64,000 nucleotides of DNA from Bacteroidota bacterium (GCA_018266615.1 JAFEAB010000097.1:1-64000); one strand, 5' to 3'. Numbered from the stretch's first letter, positions 23,480 to 33,402 are shown. The notes: generated by a model from the sequence alone, not told the origin. Numbers and translations are program-made.

Positions 23480-24028
23480 CTACTTAATTCCGTTTGCTAT
23501 CTCTGTTTGTTTTATTAATTCCTGTTCCGTTGGGGTCATATCGGCCTCGGCATAGTGCCCCGGCGGAACCGCACAAATTGTCATCTCATCCAGGATATCA
23601 ATAGCATTCTTAAAGGTTGATGCCGTATCCGACTTAATAATATACATCAGGTCGTCCATATTCGTTGCATCCTTCTTGGCCACAATCAATCCACGGATAT
23701 CTTTAAAGGTGGTTGACTTAAACTGCTCACTCAATTTATCGGGTTCAAGTTGACCATAATAATAATAAACCTGGTTGGCTTTCCCGAGTAAAATGGTCAT
23801 GGCGCCCGAGTTTTTCACCTTCATAATATTAGCCGTATCATTCTTCGGCTCATTCATGTTCATCGCCGTTTGTTGCGACATGGTGGTGGTGAACACGAAG
23901 AAGGTAATAAGAAGGAAACCCAAATCCACCATGGGAGTCAGATCAACGCGGGTAGATTGCTTTTTCTGTTTTTTGACGCCGGGGCCCTTTTTATGTCCGC
24001 CCCCCGACGAGGTATCCATTTCTGCCAT
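23480..24028 (-). CDS. exbD: ExbD/TolR-family biopolymer transport protein (second copy)
   Basis: 182 residues. A cytoplasmic Lys-rich N-terminus is followed by RVDLTPMVDLGFLLITFFVF, where Asp35 sits at the place of the essential proton-carrying Asp of ExbD. The single helix leads to a periplasmic domain with KVKNSGAMTILLGKANQVYY and IRGLIVAKKDATNMDDLMYI. It works with ExbB as the proton channel that drives TonB. It lies between the other exbD and tonB, spaced 21 and 46 bp. Two unequal ExbD copies in one operon are common in this phylum. Confidence 0.92.
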   Translation of the reverse strand: MAEMDTSSGGGHKKGPGVKKQKKQSTRVDLTPMVDLGFLLITFFVFTTTMSQQTAMNMNEPKNDTANIMKVKNSGAMTILLGKANQVYYYYGQLEPDKLSEQFKSTTFKDIRGLIVAKKDATNMDDLMYIIKSDTASTFKNAIDILDEMTICAVPPGHYAEADMTPTEQELIKQTEIANGIK

Positions 24029-24049
24029 CGCAAAAAATAATTTAGGTTC

Positions 24050-24697
24050 TTAATGTTTCATTTCGGATTTATACAATTCGGACCCTACCGGAGGTGTTTC
24101 CCCCTCTGTAATAATCCGGAATTTATAAATCTCATTGTCTTTAAAAGCATCTTTAACTGATTTAAATATGGGGTAATGGGCATTAATATCGCCCTTCACC
24201 AACAACATTTGCTCCAGTTTGCTTTGGTCGGTGCCTGCATAGGCATTGCTGATACTCTTTAGCCAGTATGCCAATTCGTTATTGGCAGAATCAATGGGTA
24301 TCCCGGGCATTTTTTCTGCCGGGATAGTCCCCGTGATATTTAAAGAGGCTTTCAATTGATTAAGCGGAAAACCAATAAATTCTGCCTTTTCGAGTTTAGT
24401 TAACTCGGCAGGGCTAAGGTTTAATCCGCGGGTATCGTTTAAATTTTTAATAACCGCATCCTTCTTGGTATCATCTCCCAACGACAAAAAAACTTTTCCA
24501 TCGGCAGTGAAAGTGATGATAATCGACTTATCTGGAACAGCCTTAGAGGAAACCGAAGTGGGCGTTTTAACCGCCAGTGCCTCCGGTGGTTTTTGTTTGG
24601 TTGCCAGGATAAAGAAAGAAAGAAGCAGGAAAGCCACATCGCACATGGCTGTCATATCGATGTTGGTACTTTTCCGTGGTATTTTAATTCTTGGCAT
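24050..24697 (-). CDS. exbD: ExbD/TolR-family biopolymer transport protein (first copy)
   Basis: 215 residues, longer than the other copy. The N-terminus MPRIKIPRKSTNIDMTAMCD places the conserved Asp20 at the start of the only helix (VAFLLLSFFILATKQ). The periplasmic part has an extra hydrophilic insert around 90-150 (NELAYWLKSISNAYAGTDQS) before the typical QMLLVKGDINAHYPIFKSVK beta-alpha unit. It follows exbB by about 65 bp and precedes the shorter exbD. It should form a heteromeric plug in the ExbB pentamer. Confidence 0.92.
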   Translation of the reverse strand: MPRIKIPRKSTNIDMTAMCDVAFLLLSFFILATKQKPPEALAVKTPTSVSSKAVPDKSIIITFTADGKVFLSLGDDTKKDAVIKNLNDTRGLNLSPAELTKLEKAEFIGFPLNQLKASLNITGTIPAEKMPGIPIDSANNELAYWLKSISNAYAGTDQSKLEQMLLVKGDINAHYPIFKSVKDAFKDNEIYKFRIITEGETPPVGSELYKSEMKH

Positions 24698-24762
24698 GAA
24701 TAATTATTTAGGATTCTTCGTTCCGGTTTACAAGATGCACCTGTCTTCCAAATTCCACAATT

Positions 24763-25623
24763 CTATTTGTAGAGGGAAGCAAAGGTTTGGGTAAGTGTAA
24801 AACCAGACTCGTCTATACCGTAAGTAATGGAATCAATTTTGGTGGTGAAAATGTTATAGAAAACAATTGCGAACGCAGATGTACCAATACCTAATGCGGT
24901 ATTATATAACGCTTCTGCAATACCCACCGACAATTGAGCGGCCGCTCCGCTTCCTCCTGCATCGGCACCCAGGTTATAAAACGCACGAATCATACCCACT
25001 ACCGTACCCAGCAAACCAAGCAGGGTAGCAATAGAAGCAATTGTAGAAAGGAACACCAGGTTCTTCTCCAACATGGGCAGTTCAAGGGAGGTTGCCTCTT
25101 CTACTTCCTTTTGAATGGCCAGCACCTTTTGTTCTGTTGTCAGTTCGGTATTGTTGATCATATCTCTGTAGCGGAAAAGACCGGATTTCATCACATTGCC
25201 CACAGACCCTTTTTGCTTATCGCATTCTGCAAGAGCGGCGTCAATATTTTTGTTGGCCAAATGATATTGCACTTTGCGGATAAAATCTGCGTTATTACCG
25301 GTACCCCTTGCTTTGGAAATGGTAAGAAATCGTTCTACCACAAAGGTCAGCATGGTAAGGAACGTACCTAAAAGTATAGGTACAATAATTCCGCCGAGGT
25401 ACATTTTACTAAGGGCTGATTTCGGTTCATCCCGGTCGGGCCAAAAGCCGCCATTTTCTTTACCTACGCCGAAGTTATCGGGATTACCAAGGAGGAATCG
25501 CCAAATCACATATCCCGCTACCAAACATAATACCGGTGCAATCAGGGAAATAATGTTACTTGACTTCTTGGCATGCACCGTAGTTGCTGGTTTTACCATT
25601 TCAGTTGGTCGTGTTTCTGCCAT
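24763..25623 (-). CDS. exbB: ExbB/TolQ/MotA-type proton channel protein
   Basis: 286 residues. An additional N-terminal helix at about 24-44 (NIISLIAPVLCLVAGYVIWR) precedes the standard three-helix ExbB core. The core has GGIIVPILLGTFLTMLTFVV, ATLLGLLGTVVGMIRAFYNL and SVGIAEALYNTALGIGTSAF, the last two forming the conserved channel helices. The long cytoplasmic loop between them contains DIFRKVQ-like helices. It is the first gene of the exbB-exbD-exbD-tonB operon. The 197 bp upstream show no clear promoter element. Confidence 0.93.
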   Translation of the reverse strand: MAETRPTEMVKPATTVHAKKSSNIISLIAPVLCLVAGYVIWRFLLGNPDNFGVGKENGGFWPDRDEPKSALSKMYLGGIIVPILLGTFLTMLTFVVERFLTISKARGTGNNADFIRKVQYHLANKNIDAALAECDKQKGSVGNVMKSGLFRYRDMINNTELTTEQKVLAIQKEVEEATSLELPMLEKNLVFLSTIASIATLLGLLGTVVGMIRAFYNLGADAGGSGAAAQLSVGIAEALYNTALGIGTSAFAIVFYNIFTTKIDSITYGIDESGFTLTQTFASLYK

Positions 25624-25820
25624 GTGAATTTGATTTTAAAAAGTGAAAATTGATTTAAGTAATTGAATTTTAAAAATGAGTAGCAATGCTATGAAAAAAA
25701 GGATTGAATCACAAATAAATTTAAGTGCCGGCCAATTTATTTGCCCAAGTTAAAAATAATTTCAAAGGGAATAGTAATATCCCTTAGTTTTTCTCTAATA
25801 AAAATAGGAAAGAATAAGAT

Positions 25821-27098
25821 TTATTCGTACCGGAGGGCTACAATAGGGTCCAGTTTGGACGCCTTAATTGCCGGGTACAATCCGGCCAGCAACCCTACCA
25901 GCGTACAAACCAGGATCCCCCCCCCTACCCAAATCCAGGGAACCACAAATCCGGTTTTTAATAGCAGGGCTACTAAATTCCCCACCAATACCCCCGAGAT
26001 GATTCCCACAGCGGCACCCAAAATACTGATCAATATAGATTCGTAGAGGAACTGGCGCCGGATATCTGATCCTTTTGCGCCAAGGGCCTTCTCTAAGCCA
26101 ATCTCTTTGGTTCGTTCATTTACAGCTACCAACATGATATTCATTAGCCCAATGGCCGCCCCAATCAGGGTTACTAAAGCAATGCCAATAGTGCCTGTTT
26201 GAAGGAACCCCAGGCTGGTGAGCATCGATTCGGCAATACTATCGCTCTTGTCAATAAAGAAATTATTTTCGTCCTTGACATTCAATTTCCGGATGGGCCT
26301 GAACTCAGCTATGGCTTCTCCTGTTGCCACATCCATTAAATTTAAATCGGGAACCTGAACCGCAATGGTATAGGACGGATTTTGTCCGGAGAGCAGCCTT
26401 CGGACTGTATTTACGGGGGTAACCACAATCTTACTGGTATTAAAAAATGCACTGGACCCTTTATCTTCCAAAACTCCGATTACCCGATACGGCTTATGAT
26501 CCAAACTCACAATGGCATCTATCGCCTTCAGAGGATTATCTCCAAAAAGCCGGGTGGCCACCCCGCTTCCCAAAAAACAAACATTCCTGCCTGTTTGCAC
26601 TTCATTCTGGGTAAAGTTTCTGCCTGCCTGTAAATTGTATCCATTCAGCTCGAGGTAATTATCATCCCCTCCAAACATATTAATATCGGGATTGGTCTTT
26701 TTAGAATTGGTATTGGCCACAATACTGAATGGCCCTCTTAACCCAATGCTCACTTTGGCATTGGGGAAGGTATACCGCTGTTTAAATTCCATGGCTTCGG
26801 CATACGTAATGGGGATCCCCATGTTCGACTTTCGTTCCCTTTTTCCCTTTTTCGATTTACTGGTGGAGGGTTCGGGTCCTCCGAACCGGATATTCCGGTC
26901 TTTATACCGTATACTAAAAGCATTCGCTCCGAGAGTGGAAAAACTGGATGTTAATGAATTACTGGCAGCCGTGATGGCGGTAATAATAAGTATCAGAGCA
27001 AAGATTCCCAGCGCAATTATTACAATGGTGATGGCAGACCTCAATTTATTAGATCTGATATTATTCCATGATAAAGAAAGGGTTTCCCTGTATTTCAT
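25821..27098 (-). CDS. MacB-like ABC transporter permease (FtsX fold)
   Basis: 425 residues. The N-terminal cytoplasmic stretch NIRSNKLRSAITIVIIALGI runs into helix 1. A large periplasmic MacB_PCD domain follows (about 45-300; KVSIGLRGPFSIVANTNSKK, NQNPSYTIAVQVPDL-like segments), then three C-terminal helices with the family motif NERTKEIGLEKALGAKGSDI between the first two. It should work as a dimer with a LolD/MacB-type ATPase in peptide, lipoprotein or drug efflux. No ATPase gene adjoins. The ATPase at 14.1 kb or one elsewhere may pair with it. No membrane-fusion protein gene is near. Confidence 0.9.
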   Translation of the reverse strand: MKYRETLSLSWNNIRSNKLRSAITIVIIALGIFALILIITAITAASNSLTSSFSTLGANAFSIRYKDRNIRFGGPEPSTSKSKKGKRERKSNMGIPITYAEAMEFKQRYTFPNAKVSIGLRGPFSIVANTNSKKTNPDINMFGGDDNYLELNGYNLQAGRNFTQNEVQTGRNVCFLGSGVATRLFGDNPLKAIDAIVSLDHKPYRVIGVLEDKGSSAFFNTSKIVVTPVNTVRRLLSGQNPSYTIAVQVPDLNLMDVATGEAIAEFRPIRKLNVKDENNFFIDKSDSIAESMLTSLGFLQTGTIGIALVTLIGAAIGLMNIMLVAVNERTKEIGLEKALGAKGSDIRRQFLYESILISILGAAVGIISGVLVGNLVALLLKTGFVVPWIWVGGGILVCTLVGLLAGLYPAIKASKLDPIVALRYE

Positions 27099-27162
27099 TT
27101 TTTCTTCCGGATAAAGTTAATTATCCCGTGTTTCATTTGGGGAAGAAATGTGAGCAATGGTA

Positions 27163-28560
27163 TTACCAGTAATACAACCAGCCAAGAATCCATTCAGGAT
27201 AAATGCCAATAATGATCGTCAGTATGGCTAACAGAATAAGTACAGATTTAAACCAGCCATTTATATTCCATAGTTCTACCGGGTCCTCCGTATTGGGTTC
27301 TTTAAAATACATGGCCTGAATCACCCGGAAATAATAATAAGCACTAATGGCAGAAAAAATGACCGCCACAATTACCAGCCAAACCTGGTTGCTATTTTCC
27401 ACTACGGATGTAAGCATATATAACTTGCTTTGAAAACCTGCGGTAAGCGGAATCCCTGTTAGCGAAAGTAAAAATATAGTTGCGGTAAACGCCACCACCG
27501 GATGGGTTTTACCCAGTCCGTTAAAATCGCTGATGGTAAACTCGTTCATCCGGGAAACAATACCAAATAGGCCAATGGCCGCAATGCTGTATGCAGCAGC
27601 ATATAAAACCATCCCTTCTTTAGCGCGGTCGTTAAGCGCAAACAAGGCTAGCATCATAAACCCTGCCTGGGCTATGGAGGAATAAGCCAGCATCCTTTTT
27701 ACACTCTGCTGGAAGATGGCAGTAATATTCCCGATAAACAAGGTGGCAATCGTAATAACTACAATCAGTTTTTGCCAATCTTTATGAATCGCACCGAACG
27801 AGTTTTCGAATAACCGGATAAATGCCAGAAACCCGGCCACCTTTACGATCGTACTCATAAAGGAAGTAAATACCGTTGGCGCCCCGTCGTACACATCGGG
27901 AGCCCAAAAATGAAATGGAGCAGCCGACACTTTAAAAGATATAGCCACCAGCATGAGAATCAGACCGATTATAATGAAGGGGGATGTAGCTGTATTTCCC
28001 ACATCAATGCTGGCAATATAAAAAGACGCATTGGGCGTTCCGCCATATACCATGGCAATCCCCATCAGTAATAACCCGGTGGAAAAGGAGCCCATTAAAA
28101 AATATTTCAATGCAGCTTCAATACTCAGCAAATTTCGTTTATTGCTCCCTGTTAGGATATACAAAGGGATCGAAAGAATTTCAATTCCCAGGAAAAGGAA
28201 AAGCAGGGTATTAAACGTAGCGCAAATAGCCACCCCGCACATCACAAAAAATATCAGTGCAAAATACTCTCCCACATCATGACCAACCCTTTCAATATCT
28301 TCCCCGCTCAGGAGGAACAACAGGATGAGGCACCCAATCATTACCGCCAGGAAGCCCAGGCTGTAACTGCTGGTTTTCAACATGTCGTATATATTGATAT
28401 GAAACAAAGGCTGTCCCTGTTTCAATTCAATGGCATTTGCAAGGAACAACAGGATGGCCCCTGCAATAGCCAGGTACCTGGGCACTGCCCGGTTCTTCAC
28501 GAAGGCGCCCGTGAACATCATCAATATCCCCATAAAAGCCGAAACAACTATTGCATTCAT
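27163..28560 (-). CDS. nuoN: NADH-quinone oxidoreductase subunit N
   Basis: 465 residues with about fourteen helices. It is one of the three antiporter-like proton-pumping subunits of complex I. The core proton-path segment is FHFWAPDVYDGAPTVFTSFM followed by TIVKVAGFLAF, and LAYSSIAQAGFMMLALFAL marks the second half of the pseudo-symmetric repeat, with the conserved Lys of VKRMLAYSS. It is the last gene of the nuo operon, 23 bp after nuoM. No terminator is evident before the MacB-like permease gene 64 bp further on, so some read-through is possible. Confidence 0.96.
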   Translation of the reverse strand: MNAIVVSAFMGILMMFTGAFVKNRAVPRYLAIAGAILLFLANAIELKQGQPLFHINIYDMLKTSSYSLGFLAVMIGCLILLFLLSGEDIERVGHDVGEYFALIFFVMCGVAICATFNTLLFLFLGIEILSIPLYILTGSNKRNLLSIEAALKYFLMGSFSTGLLLMGIAMVYGGTPNASFYIASIDVGNTATSPFIIIGLILMLVAISFKVSAAPFHFWAPDVYDGAPTVFTSFMSTIVKVAGFLAFIRLFENSFGAIHKDWQKLIVVITIATLFIGNITAIFQQSVKRMLAYSSIAQAGFMMLALFALNDRAKEGMVLYAAAYSIAAIGLFGIVSRMNEFTISDFNGLGKTHPVVAFTATIFLLSLTGIPLTAGFQSKLYMLTSVVENSNQVWLVIVAVIFSAISAYYYFRVIQAMYFKEPNTEDPVELWNINGWFKSVLILLAILTIIIGIYPEWILGWLYYW

Positions 28561-28583
28561 GTCAATTCCAAATATTTATCAGT

Positions 28584-30077
28584 TCACATACCCAGTTTCC
28601 CCAGAATTACGGGAACGGATTCTTTAGCCAGGTTTAATATAGGTTGTGGATATATCCCGATCGCAAAAATCACTACAACAATGATGGCCAGACTGAGTTT
28701 TTGGGAAAATCCGATATCGTTTATTGCTGCGGTAAGGGTATTCGTCTCACCATAAAATACCTTTTGAACCAGGTTGAGGATATAGATTGCCACGAAAACA
28801 ATTCCTAAACCCGATATCGCTGCGAACCAGGGATTTGCTTCAAATAACCCGGTAAACATCAATAATTCTCCGGGGAATGCATTGGTTAGCGGAAGTGCAA
28901 TATTTGCCATGGCAATTACAAAAAGGAAGATCGTGAGTACCGGGGCTTTATGAGCAATACCGGTAAGATCGGATATCTTTTTTGCACCGGTTTTCTTCTC
29001 AATAATATCAAGTACGATCCACAACCCAATTACATTGACCCCATGATTAAACATTTGCAACATCATTCCTTCCATGCTGGTGATGTTCAGGGCAAATATG
29101 GAGGCACACATTAAACCGATATGTGCAATGGAAGAATAGGCCACCAGCCTTTTCAAATTATCCTGCCGGATGGCAATCAGGCTGGCGTATAAAATGCCGA
29201 TAATGGCAATTACGATAACCAGATGATTATACTTTCCTACTGCTTCGGGAAATAAGGGCAGCAGCCAGCGCAACACCCCAAACAGGCCCATCTTCACCAT
29301 CACGCCGCTAAGTACCATAGTAGCCGGTCCATTGGCCTGGTCGTACACATCAGGCTGCCAGGTATGCAATGGAAAAACCGGCATCTTTATGGCAAAAGCC
29401 ACAAAGAATAACCAGAATAACCAGCTTTGATCTCCGGCTGATAAACCTGCATTAGAAAATGCCGCATAAGAAAATGAATGGAGGGTTTGTGTACCGTTTT
29501 CGAAAACTTTGGGTGGGGTATGTAAGTAAACATAAATAATCCCAACCAACATTAATAAAGACCCGGCAAATGTGTAAACAAAGAATTTAAAGGTAGCCTG
29601 AACGCGGCGTTCGCCTCCCCACTTGCTGCAAAGAAAATAAATAGGGATTAAAGCCACTTCCCAGAAAATATAAAACAACAATGCATCCAACGCAACAAAT
29701 ACCCCCATTATGCCACATTGCGAAAGCATCAGGAGACCATAAAATGAAGAGGCATTTTTATACTCATCTTTCTTAATCGACAAAAAGATCAATGGGTACA
29801 CCAGCGCGGTTAGGAAAGTTAAAATCCGGCTGGTACCATCGAGGCCTACAAAAAACGTATTCCCGATATTGTTGGGATAATAATAATTTACATTATTGTA
29901 AGCCAGGAATTTGGGATCGGTATAAAACAGGGAGGCTGCCGATACCGCTAAAATGGCCAACGAAAAAACAAAGGAGACCGTCCAGGCGGCTCCCTCCTTT
30001 TTCAACATAAAACTCAACAGCCCTGCTATCAGTGGCAGCCAAATTAACAACTCAGGAAACGTAATAAATTCACCCAT
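28584..30077 (-). CDS. nuoM: NADH-quinone oxidoreductase subunit M
   Basis: 497 residues. The antiporter-like subunit is recognised from LFYIFWEVALIPIYFLCSKW, which carries the key Glu of the fifth helix, MPVFPLHTWQPDVYDQANGP with the half-channel, and LKRLVAYSSIAHIGLMCASI with the conserved Lys. The motif at the central helix reads QPDVYDQANGPATMVLSG where most NuoM have LPDAHxxAPTxGSV, a common variation in this phylum. It pumps protons as part of the membrane arm. It follows nuoL by 4 bp. Confidence 0.96.
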   Translation of the reverse strand: MGEFITFPELLIWLPLIAGLLSFMLKKEGAAWTVSFVFSLAILAVSAASLFYTDPKFLAYNNVNYYYPNNIGNTFFVGLDGTSRILTFLTALVYPLIFLSIKKDEYKNASSFYGLLMLSQCGIMGVFVALDALLFYIFWEVALIPIYFLCSKWGGERRVQATFKFFVYTFAGSLLMLVGIIYVYLHTPPKVFENGTQTLHSFSYAAFSNAGLSAGDQSWLFWLFFVAFAIKMPVFPLHTWQPDVYDQANGPATMVLSGVMVKMGLFGVLRWLLPLFPEAVGKYNHLVIVIAIIGILYASLIAIRQDNLKRLVAYSSIAHIGLMCASIFALNITSMEGMMLQMFNHGVNVIGLWIVLDIIEKKTGAKKISDLTGIAHKAPVLTIFLFVIAMANIALPLTNAFPGELLMFTGLFEANPWFAAISGLGIVFVAIYILNLVQKVFYGETNTLTAAINDIGFSQKLSLAIIVVVIFAIGIYPQPILNLAKESVPVILGKLGM

Positions 30078-30081
30078 GACC

Positions 30082-31986
30082 TTACAGGAACAATTGAATA
30101 ATAAATAATCCCAGGATACCCAGAACCATCAATAAAATATAAGCCCCTACCTGTCCGCTTTGCAACCAGCGTACCTGGCGGCTTCCGTAATTCACAAATT
30201 TTCCGATTCCATTCACAATGCCATCAATCCCCTTCTTGTCAACCACATTGCCCAGGAAATCCCCAAACGCATGCATTGGCCGGGTGATTACGGCATTATA
30301 TAACTCATCCACATACCATTTATTTGCCAGTATCTTACCCAGGCCGGTTTCGGGTGCTGTTGATATTTGGTAAGCGGAAAATTTCCTCCAGGCAACCCAC
30401 AAGCCAATGAGTGCACCCACAACGGATACGGCCATCAGCGTATATTCAGTAGTATGAGAAAGAGGATGAACGGCTAATATTTTATTGCTCTCGCGAAATA
30501 CCGGTTCCAGGAAATTATTAAGTTGGTGGCCATTGGCGGTAAACACTTCCGGGATACCTACAAATCCACCTACCACCGAAAGGATAGCCAGAATAATGAG
30601 CGGAACCGTCATGGCGGAAGGACTTTCATGCAGATGATGTTCCTGTTCCGTCGTACCCCGGAAATTTCCACGAAAGGTCATGGCATATAAACGGAACATA
30701 TAGAAAGCGGTCATTACAGCGGTAAGTACTCCCACTACCCAGAGTATCGGGCTGCGGGAAAAGGCTGCTGCTAAAATTTCATCTTTTGAGAAAAATCCGG
30801 AGAACGGGGGTATCCCTGCAATAGCAAAACAGGCCAGTAAAAAGGTAATATGAGTGATTGGCATATTCTTTTTTAATCCACCCATGTATCGCATGTCCTG
30901 TTGCCCGCTCATGGCATGTATTACACTACCGGCGCCAAGGAATAACAGGGCTTTAAAGAAAGCGTGGGTCATTACATGAAATATGGCACCGGTGTAAGCT
31001 CCCACCCCAAGCGCAAGGAACATATAACCCAACTGACTAACGGTAGAGTATGCCAGCACTTTTTTAATATCATTTTGTTTCAATGCAATGGTGGCAGCAA
31101 GTACTGCGGTTACCAGCCCCACGATGGCAACCACCGACTGGCTGATGGGGGAAAGGCTATACAATAAGTTTGTACGGGCAATCATGTACACCCCGGCGGT
31201 AACCATGGTAGCAGCATGAATTAAGGCGCTAACCGGGGTTGGCCCGGCCATGGCATCAGGAAGCCAGGTAAATAAGGGAATCTGTGCACTCTTACCGGTG
31301 GCGCCCACCAGCAGTAAAAGGGTGATGGCAGTAATATCAAAATTGGATAACAACTTAACCGCTTCGGGGGTTAGCACTTTATCGAAACTAACGGAGCCGG
31401 TCTTTGCAATAAACCAAAATGCAGCCAGCAGGAATCCAAGATCGCCGATGCGGTTCATGATAAAGGCTTTTTTCCCTGCATCGGTATAATCCTTATTCTT
31501 AAACCAGTAGCCTATAAGAAAATAGGAGCAAATACCAACGCCTTCCCAACCGATATACATCACTACATAATTTTCGGCCATCACCAAAAGGAGCATCGAG
31601 AACACAAAGAGGTTCATGAACGAAAAATACTTGGCAAAGTCGGCCGATGATTCTTCGTGCATATAGGAAATGGAATACACGTGAATAAGGAATCCAATTC
31701 CGGTAATAATGAGGAGGAATAAAGCTGAAAGCTGATCTATTTTAAACCCGAAGGGAATATTCAATTTCCCCACATGGATAAAATCGAAATATTGTACGGT
31801 GCCCGTATTTCCGGAAAGCACCTGGAAAAACACCCAAAGGCTCAGGCAAAATGATGCCAGCACAACGGCACTTCCTAAAAAACCAGAGGCCGATTTTGAA
31901 AGTTGTTTTCTTCCCAGCCCATTAATCAAAAACCCGATCAGGGGAAGAATGGGAATTAGCCAGGATATCTGCAAAGCGTTGTTCAT
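30082..31986 (-). CDS. nuoL: NADH-quinone oxidoreductase subunit L
   Basis: 634 residues, the largest membrane subunit, at the tip of the arm. MYIGWEGVGICSYFLIGYWF carries the conserved Glu, NRIGDLGFLLAAFW the next helix, and WLPDAMAGPTPVSALIHAAT followed by MVTAGVY the central proton path. KKVLAYSTVSQLGYMFLALG is the second repeat. The C-terminal 120 residues (IGLWVAWRKFSAYQISTAPE onward, VDELYNAVITRPMHAFGD) include the long lateral helix that braces the arm. Position between nuoK and nuoM is standard. Confidence 0.97.
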   Translation of the reverse strand: MNNALQISWLIPILPLIGFLINGLGRKQLSKSASGFLGSAVVLASFCLSLWVFFQVLSGNTGTVQYFDFIHVGKLNIPFGFKIDQLSALFLLIITGIGFLIHVYSISYMHEESSADFAKYFSFMNLFVFSMLLLVMAENYVVMYIGWEGVGICSYFLIGYWFKNKDYTDAGKKAFIMNRIGDLGFLLAAFWFIAKTGSVSFDKVLTPEAVKLLSNFDITAITLLLLVGATGKSAQIPLFTWLPDAMAGPTPVSALIHAATMVTAGVYMIARTNLLYSLSPISQSVVAIVGLVTAVLAATIALKQNDIKKVLAYSTVSQLGYMFLALGVGAYTGAIFHVMTHAFFKALLFLGAGSVIHAMSGQQDMRYMGGLKKNMPITHITFLLACFAIAGIPPFSGFFSKDEILAAAFSRSPILWVVGVLTAVMTAFYMFRLYAMTFRGNFRGTTEQEHHLHESPSAMTVPLIILAILSVVGGFVGIPEVFTANGHQLNNFLEPVFRESNKILAVHPLSHTTEYTLMAVSVVGALIGLWVAWRKFSAYQISTAPETGLGKILANKWYVDELYNAVITRPMHAFGDFLGNVVDKKGIDGIVNGIGKFVNYGSRQVRWLQSGQVGAYILLMVLGILGLFIIQLFL

Positions 31987-32004
31987 AATTCAATTGAGCT
32001 GAAA

Positions 32005-32337
32005 TCAGTTTTTCAGCCTGTTCAAAAAATTAATATCGATAGAATGTGTATTCCGGTACAACATTACAATAATGGCAAGCCCTACACTCACTTCTGCTGC
32101 TGCTACCACCATAATAAAGAAAACGAAAATTTGTGCATCAGCCGCAAAAGTGGACGAGGCTTTGGCTGCCGCGGAAACCGCATGCATTTTTGAAAATGCC
32201 ACCAACAACAGGTTAACCGAATTCAACATCAACTCAATACACATGAAAATGATGATGGCATTCCGGCGAACCAAAACCCCTACTATTCCCGTACAAAAAA
32301 GGATTAGCGATAGGGCTATATAGGCTTTTATATCCAT
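32005..32337 (-). CDS. nuoK: NADH-quinone oxidoreductase subunit K
   Basis: 110 residues, three helices. The second helix RNAIIIFMCIELMLNSVNLL contains the conserved Glu of the proton path (CIELMLN), and the third helix has FFIMVVAAAEVSVGLAIIV with the second conserved Glu. It links NuoJ and NuoN in the membrane arm. It lies 5 bp after nuoJ and 18 bp before nuoL. Residues 54-70 form a slightly longer Ala/Ser-rich loop (KMHAVSAAAKASSTFAADAQ) than in E. coli. Confidence 0.95.
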   Translation of the reverse strand: MDIKAYIALSLILFCTGIVGVLVRRNAIIIFMCIELMLNSVNLLLVAFSKMHAVSAAAKASSTFAADAQIFVFFIMVVAAAEVSVGLAIIVMLYRNTHSIDINFLNRLKN

Positions 32338-32342
32338 GTTAT

Positions 32343-32840
32343 TTAATCCTTTTTACTGATTACCACAGCGCCCACCATGGCACTTAGGAACAAAATGCTG
32401 CTAAGCTCGAAGGGAACTACGTAATAAGTGAACAATGTTTTACCCAGATTTTGGATCAACCCCTCTTCTCCCACTACCATTTGAACCGGCAGGTTGGCTT
32501 TGGTTTTCATTACTGCCGACAGCAGTACCAACAGGAGCAATCCGCCCGATACAACACCAATTAATTGCAACCGGTGATTTTTTACCGGTTCTGTTTCTGC
32601 ATTCAGGTTCATCAGCATCACTACAAATAGAAATAATACCATGATGGCGCCTGCATACACAATGATATTGACGATGGCCAAAAACTGGGCATTCATTAAT
32701 ACATAATGCCCCGAAATGGCGAAGAAAATAACGATCAGCCAAAGAATACTATGAATGGGGTTTTTGCTGATAAGCATCATGATGGCACTTCCCACAGCAA
32801 GGAACGAAAGAAAATAAAACAGGATGGATATAATGCTCAT
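32343..32840 (-). CDS. nuoJ: NADH-quinone oxidoreductase subunit J
   Basis: 165 residues, five helices. The segment LNAEFLA-like ALMNAQFLAIVNIIVYAGAI followed by MVLFLFVVMLMNL is the diagnostic NuoJ core with the pi-bulge helix that couples quinone reduction to pumping. The C-terminal VPFELSSILFLSAMVGAVVI is the last helix. It follows nuoI by 7 bp and shares the operon order of other bacteria. Confidence 0.95.
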   Translation of the reverse strand: MSIISILFYFLSFLAVGSAIMMLISKNPIHSILWLIVIFFAISGHYVLMNAQFLAIVNIIVYAGAIMVLFLFVVMLMNLNAETEPVKNHRLQLIGVVSGGLLLLVLLSAVMKTKANLPVQMVVGEEGLIQNLGKTLFTYYVVPFELSSILFLSAMVGAVVISKKD

Positions 32841-32847
32841 ACGTTGG

Positions 32848-33402
32848 TTAACTTTTATCTTCCGGCTTGGCCCTGTTACCTAATGCTTTTTTGTATTCCT
32901 CCGGTTCATTGATTGGGTGAGGTATCAATAAATCCTGTTTGGAATATATAAATTGTTTTCTTTCGTAATCGGAAGGGGCGAACGTTTCGCTCAGGTAGAT
33001 GGCATCTTTGGGGCATGCCTCCTCGCAAAGGCCACAAAATATGCAGCGCAACATATTGATCTCGTAGCGGGCGGCATATTTTTCTTCCCGGTAAAGGTGC
33101 TCTTCGCCGGGTTGCCTTTCGGCCGCTTCCATAGAGATGGCTTCTGCTGGGCATGCCACCGCACATAAACCACAGGCGGTGCAGTTTTCCCGACCTTCGG
33201 CATCCCGGTTTAATATATGTAAACCGCGGAATACCGGGCTAAATGAACGTTGCTGCTCCGGAAAATTATATGTAACCTTTCTTTTAAAAAAATGACGCAG
33301 GGTAATGGACATCCCCTGGAAAATAGCAGGCAAATAAAGCCTCTCCCAAAAATTCATCGGGCTTCTGTTTACCTGTTTTGCTCTATGTGTAAGTGCCTGC
33401 AT
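32848..33402 (-). CDS. nuoI: NADH-quinone oxidoreductase subunit I
   Basis: 184 residues from the ATG giving MQALTHRAKQVNR; an upstream TTG would add six. Two 4Fe-4S motifs, CTACGLCAVACPAEAI and CIFCGLCEEACPKDAI, carry clusters N6a and N6b that pass electrons from NuoG to NuoB. The N-terminal amphipathic helix (FWERLYLPAIFQGMSITLRH) lies on the membrane. The loop GLHILNRDAEGRENC before the first motif is normal for the family. Confidence 0.96.
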   Translation of the reverse strand: MQALTHRAKQVNRSPMNFWERLYLPAIFQGMSITLRHFFKRKVTYNFPEQQRSFSPVFRGLHILNRDAEGRENCTACGLCAVACPAEAISMEAAERQPGEEHLYREEKYAARYEINMLRCIFCGLCEEACPKDAIYLSETFAPSDYERKQFIYSKQDLLIPHPINEPEEYKKALGNRAKPEDKS

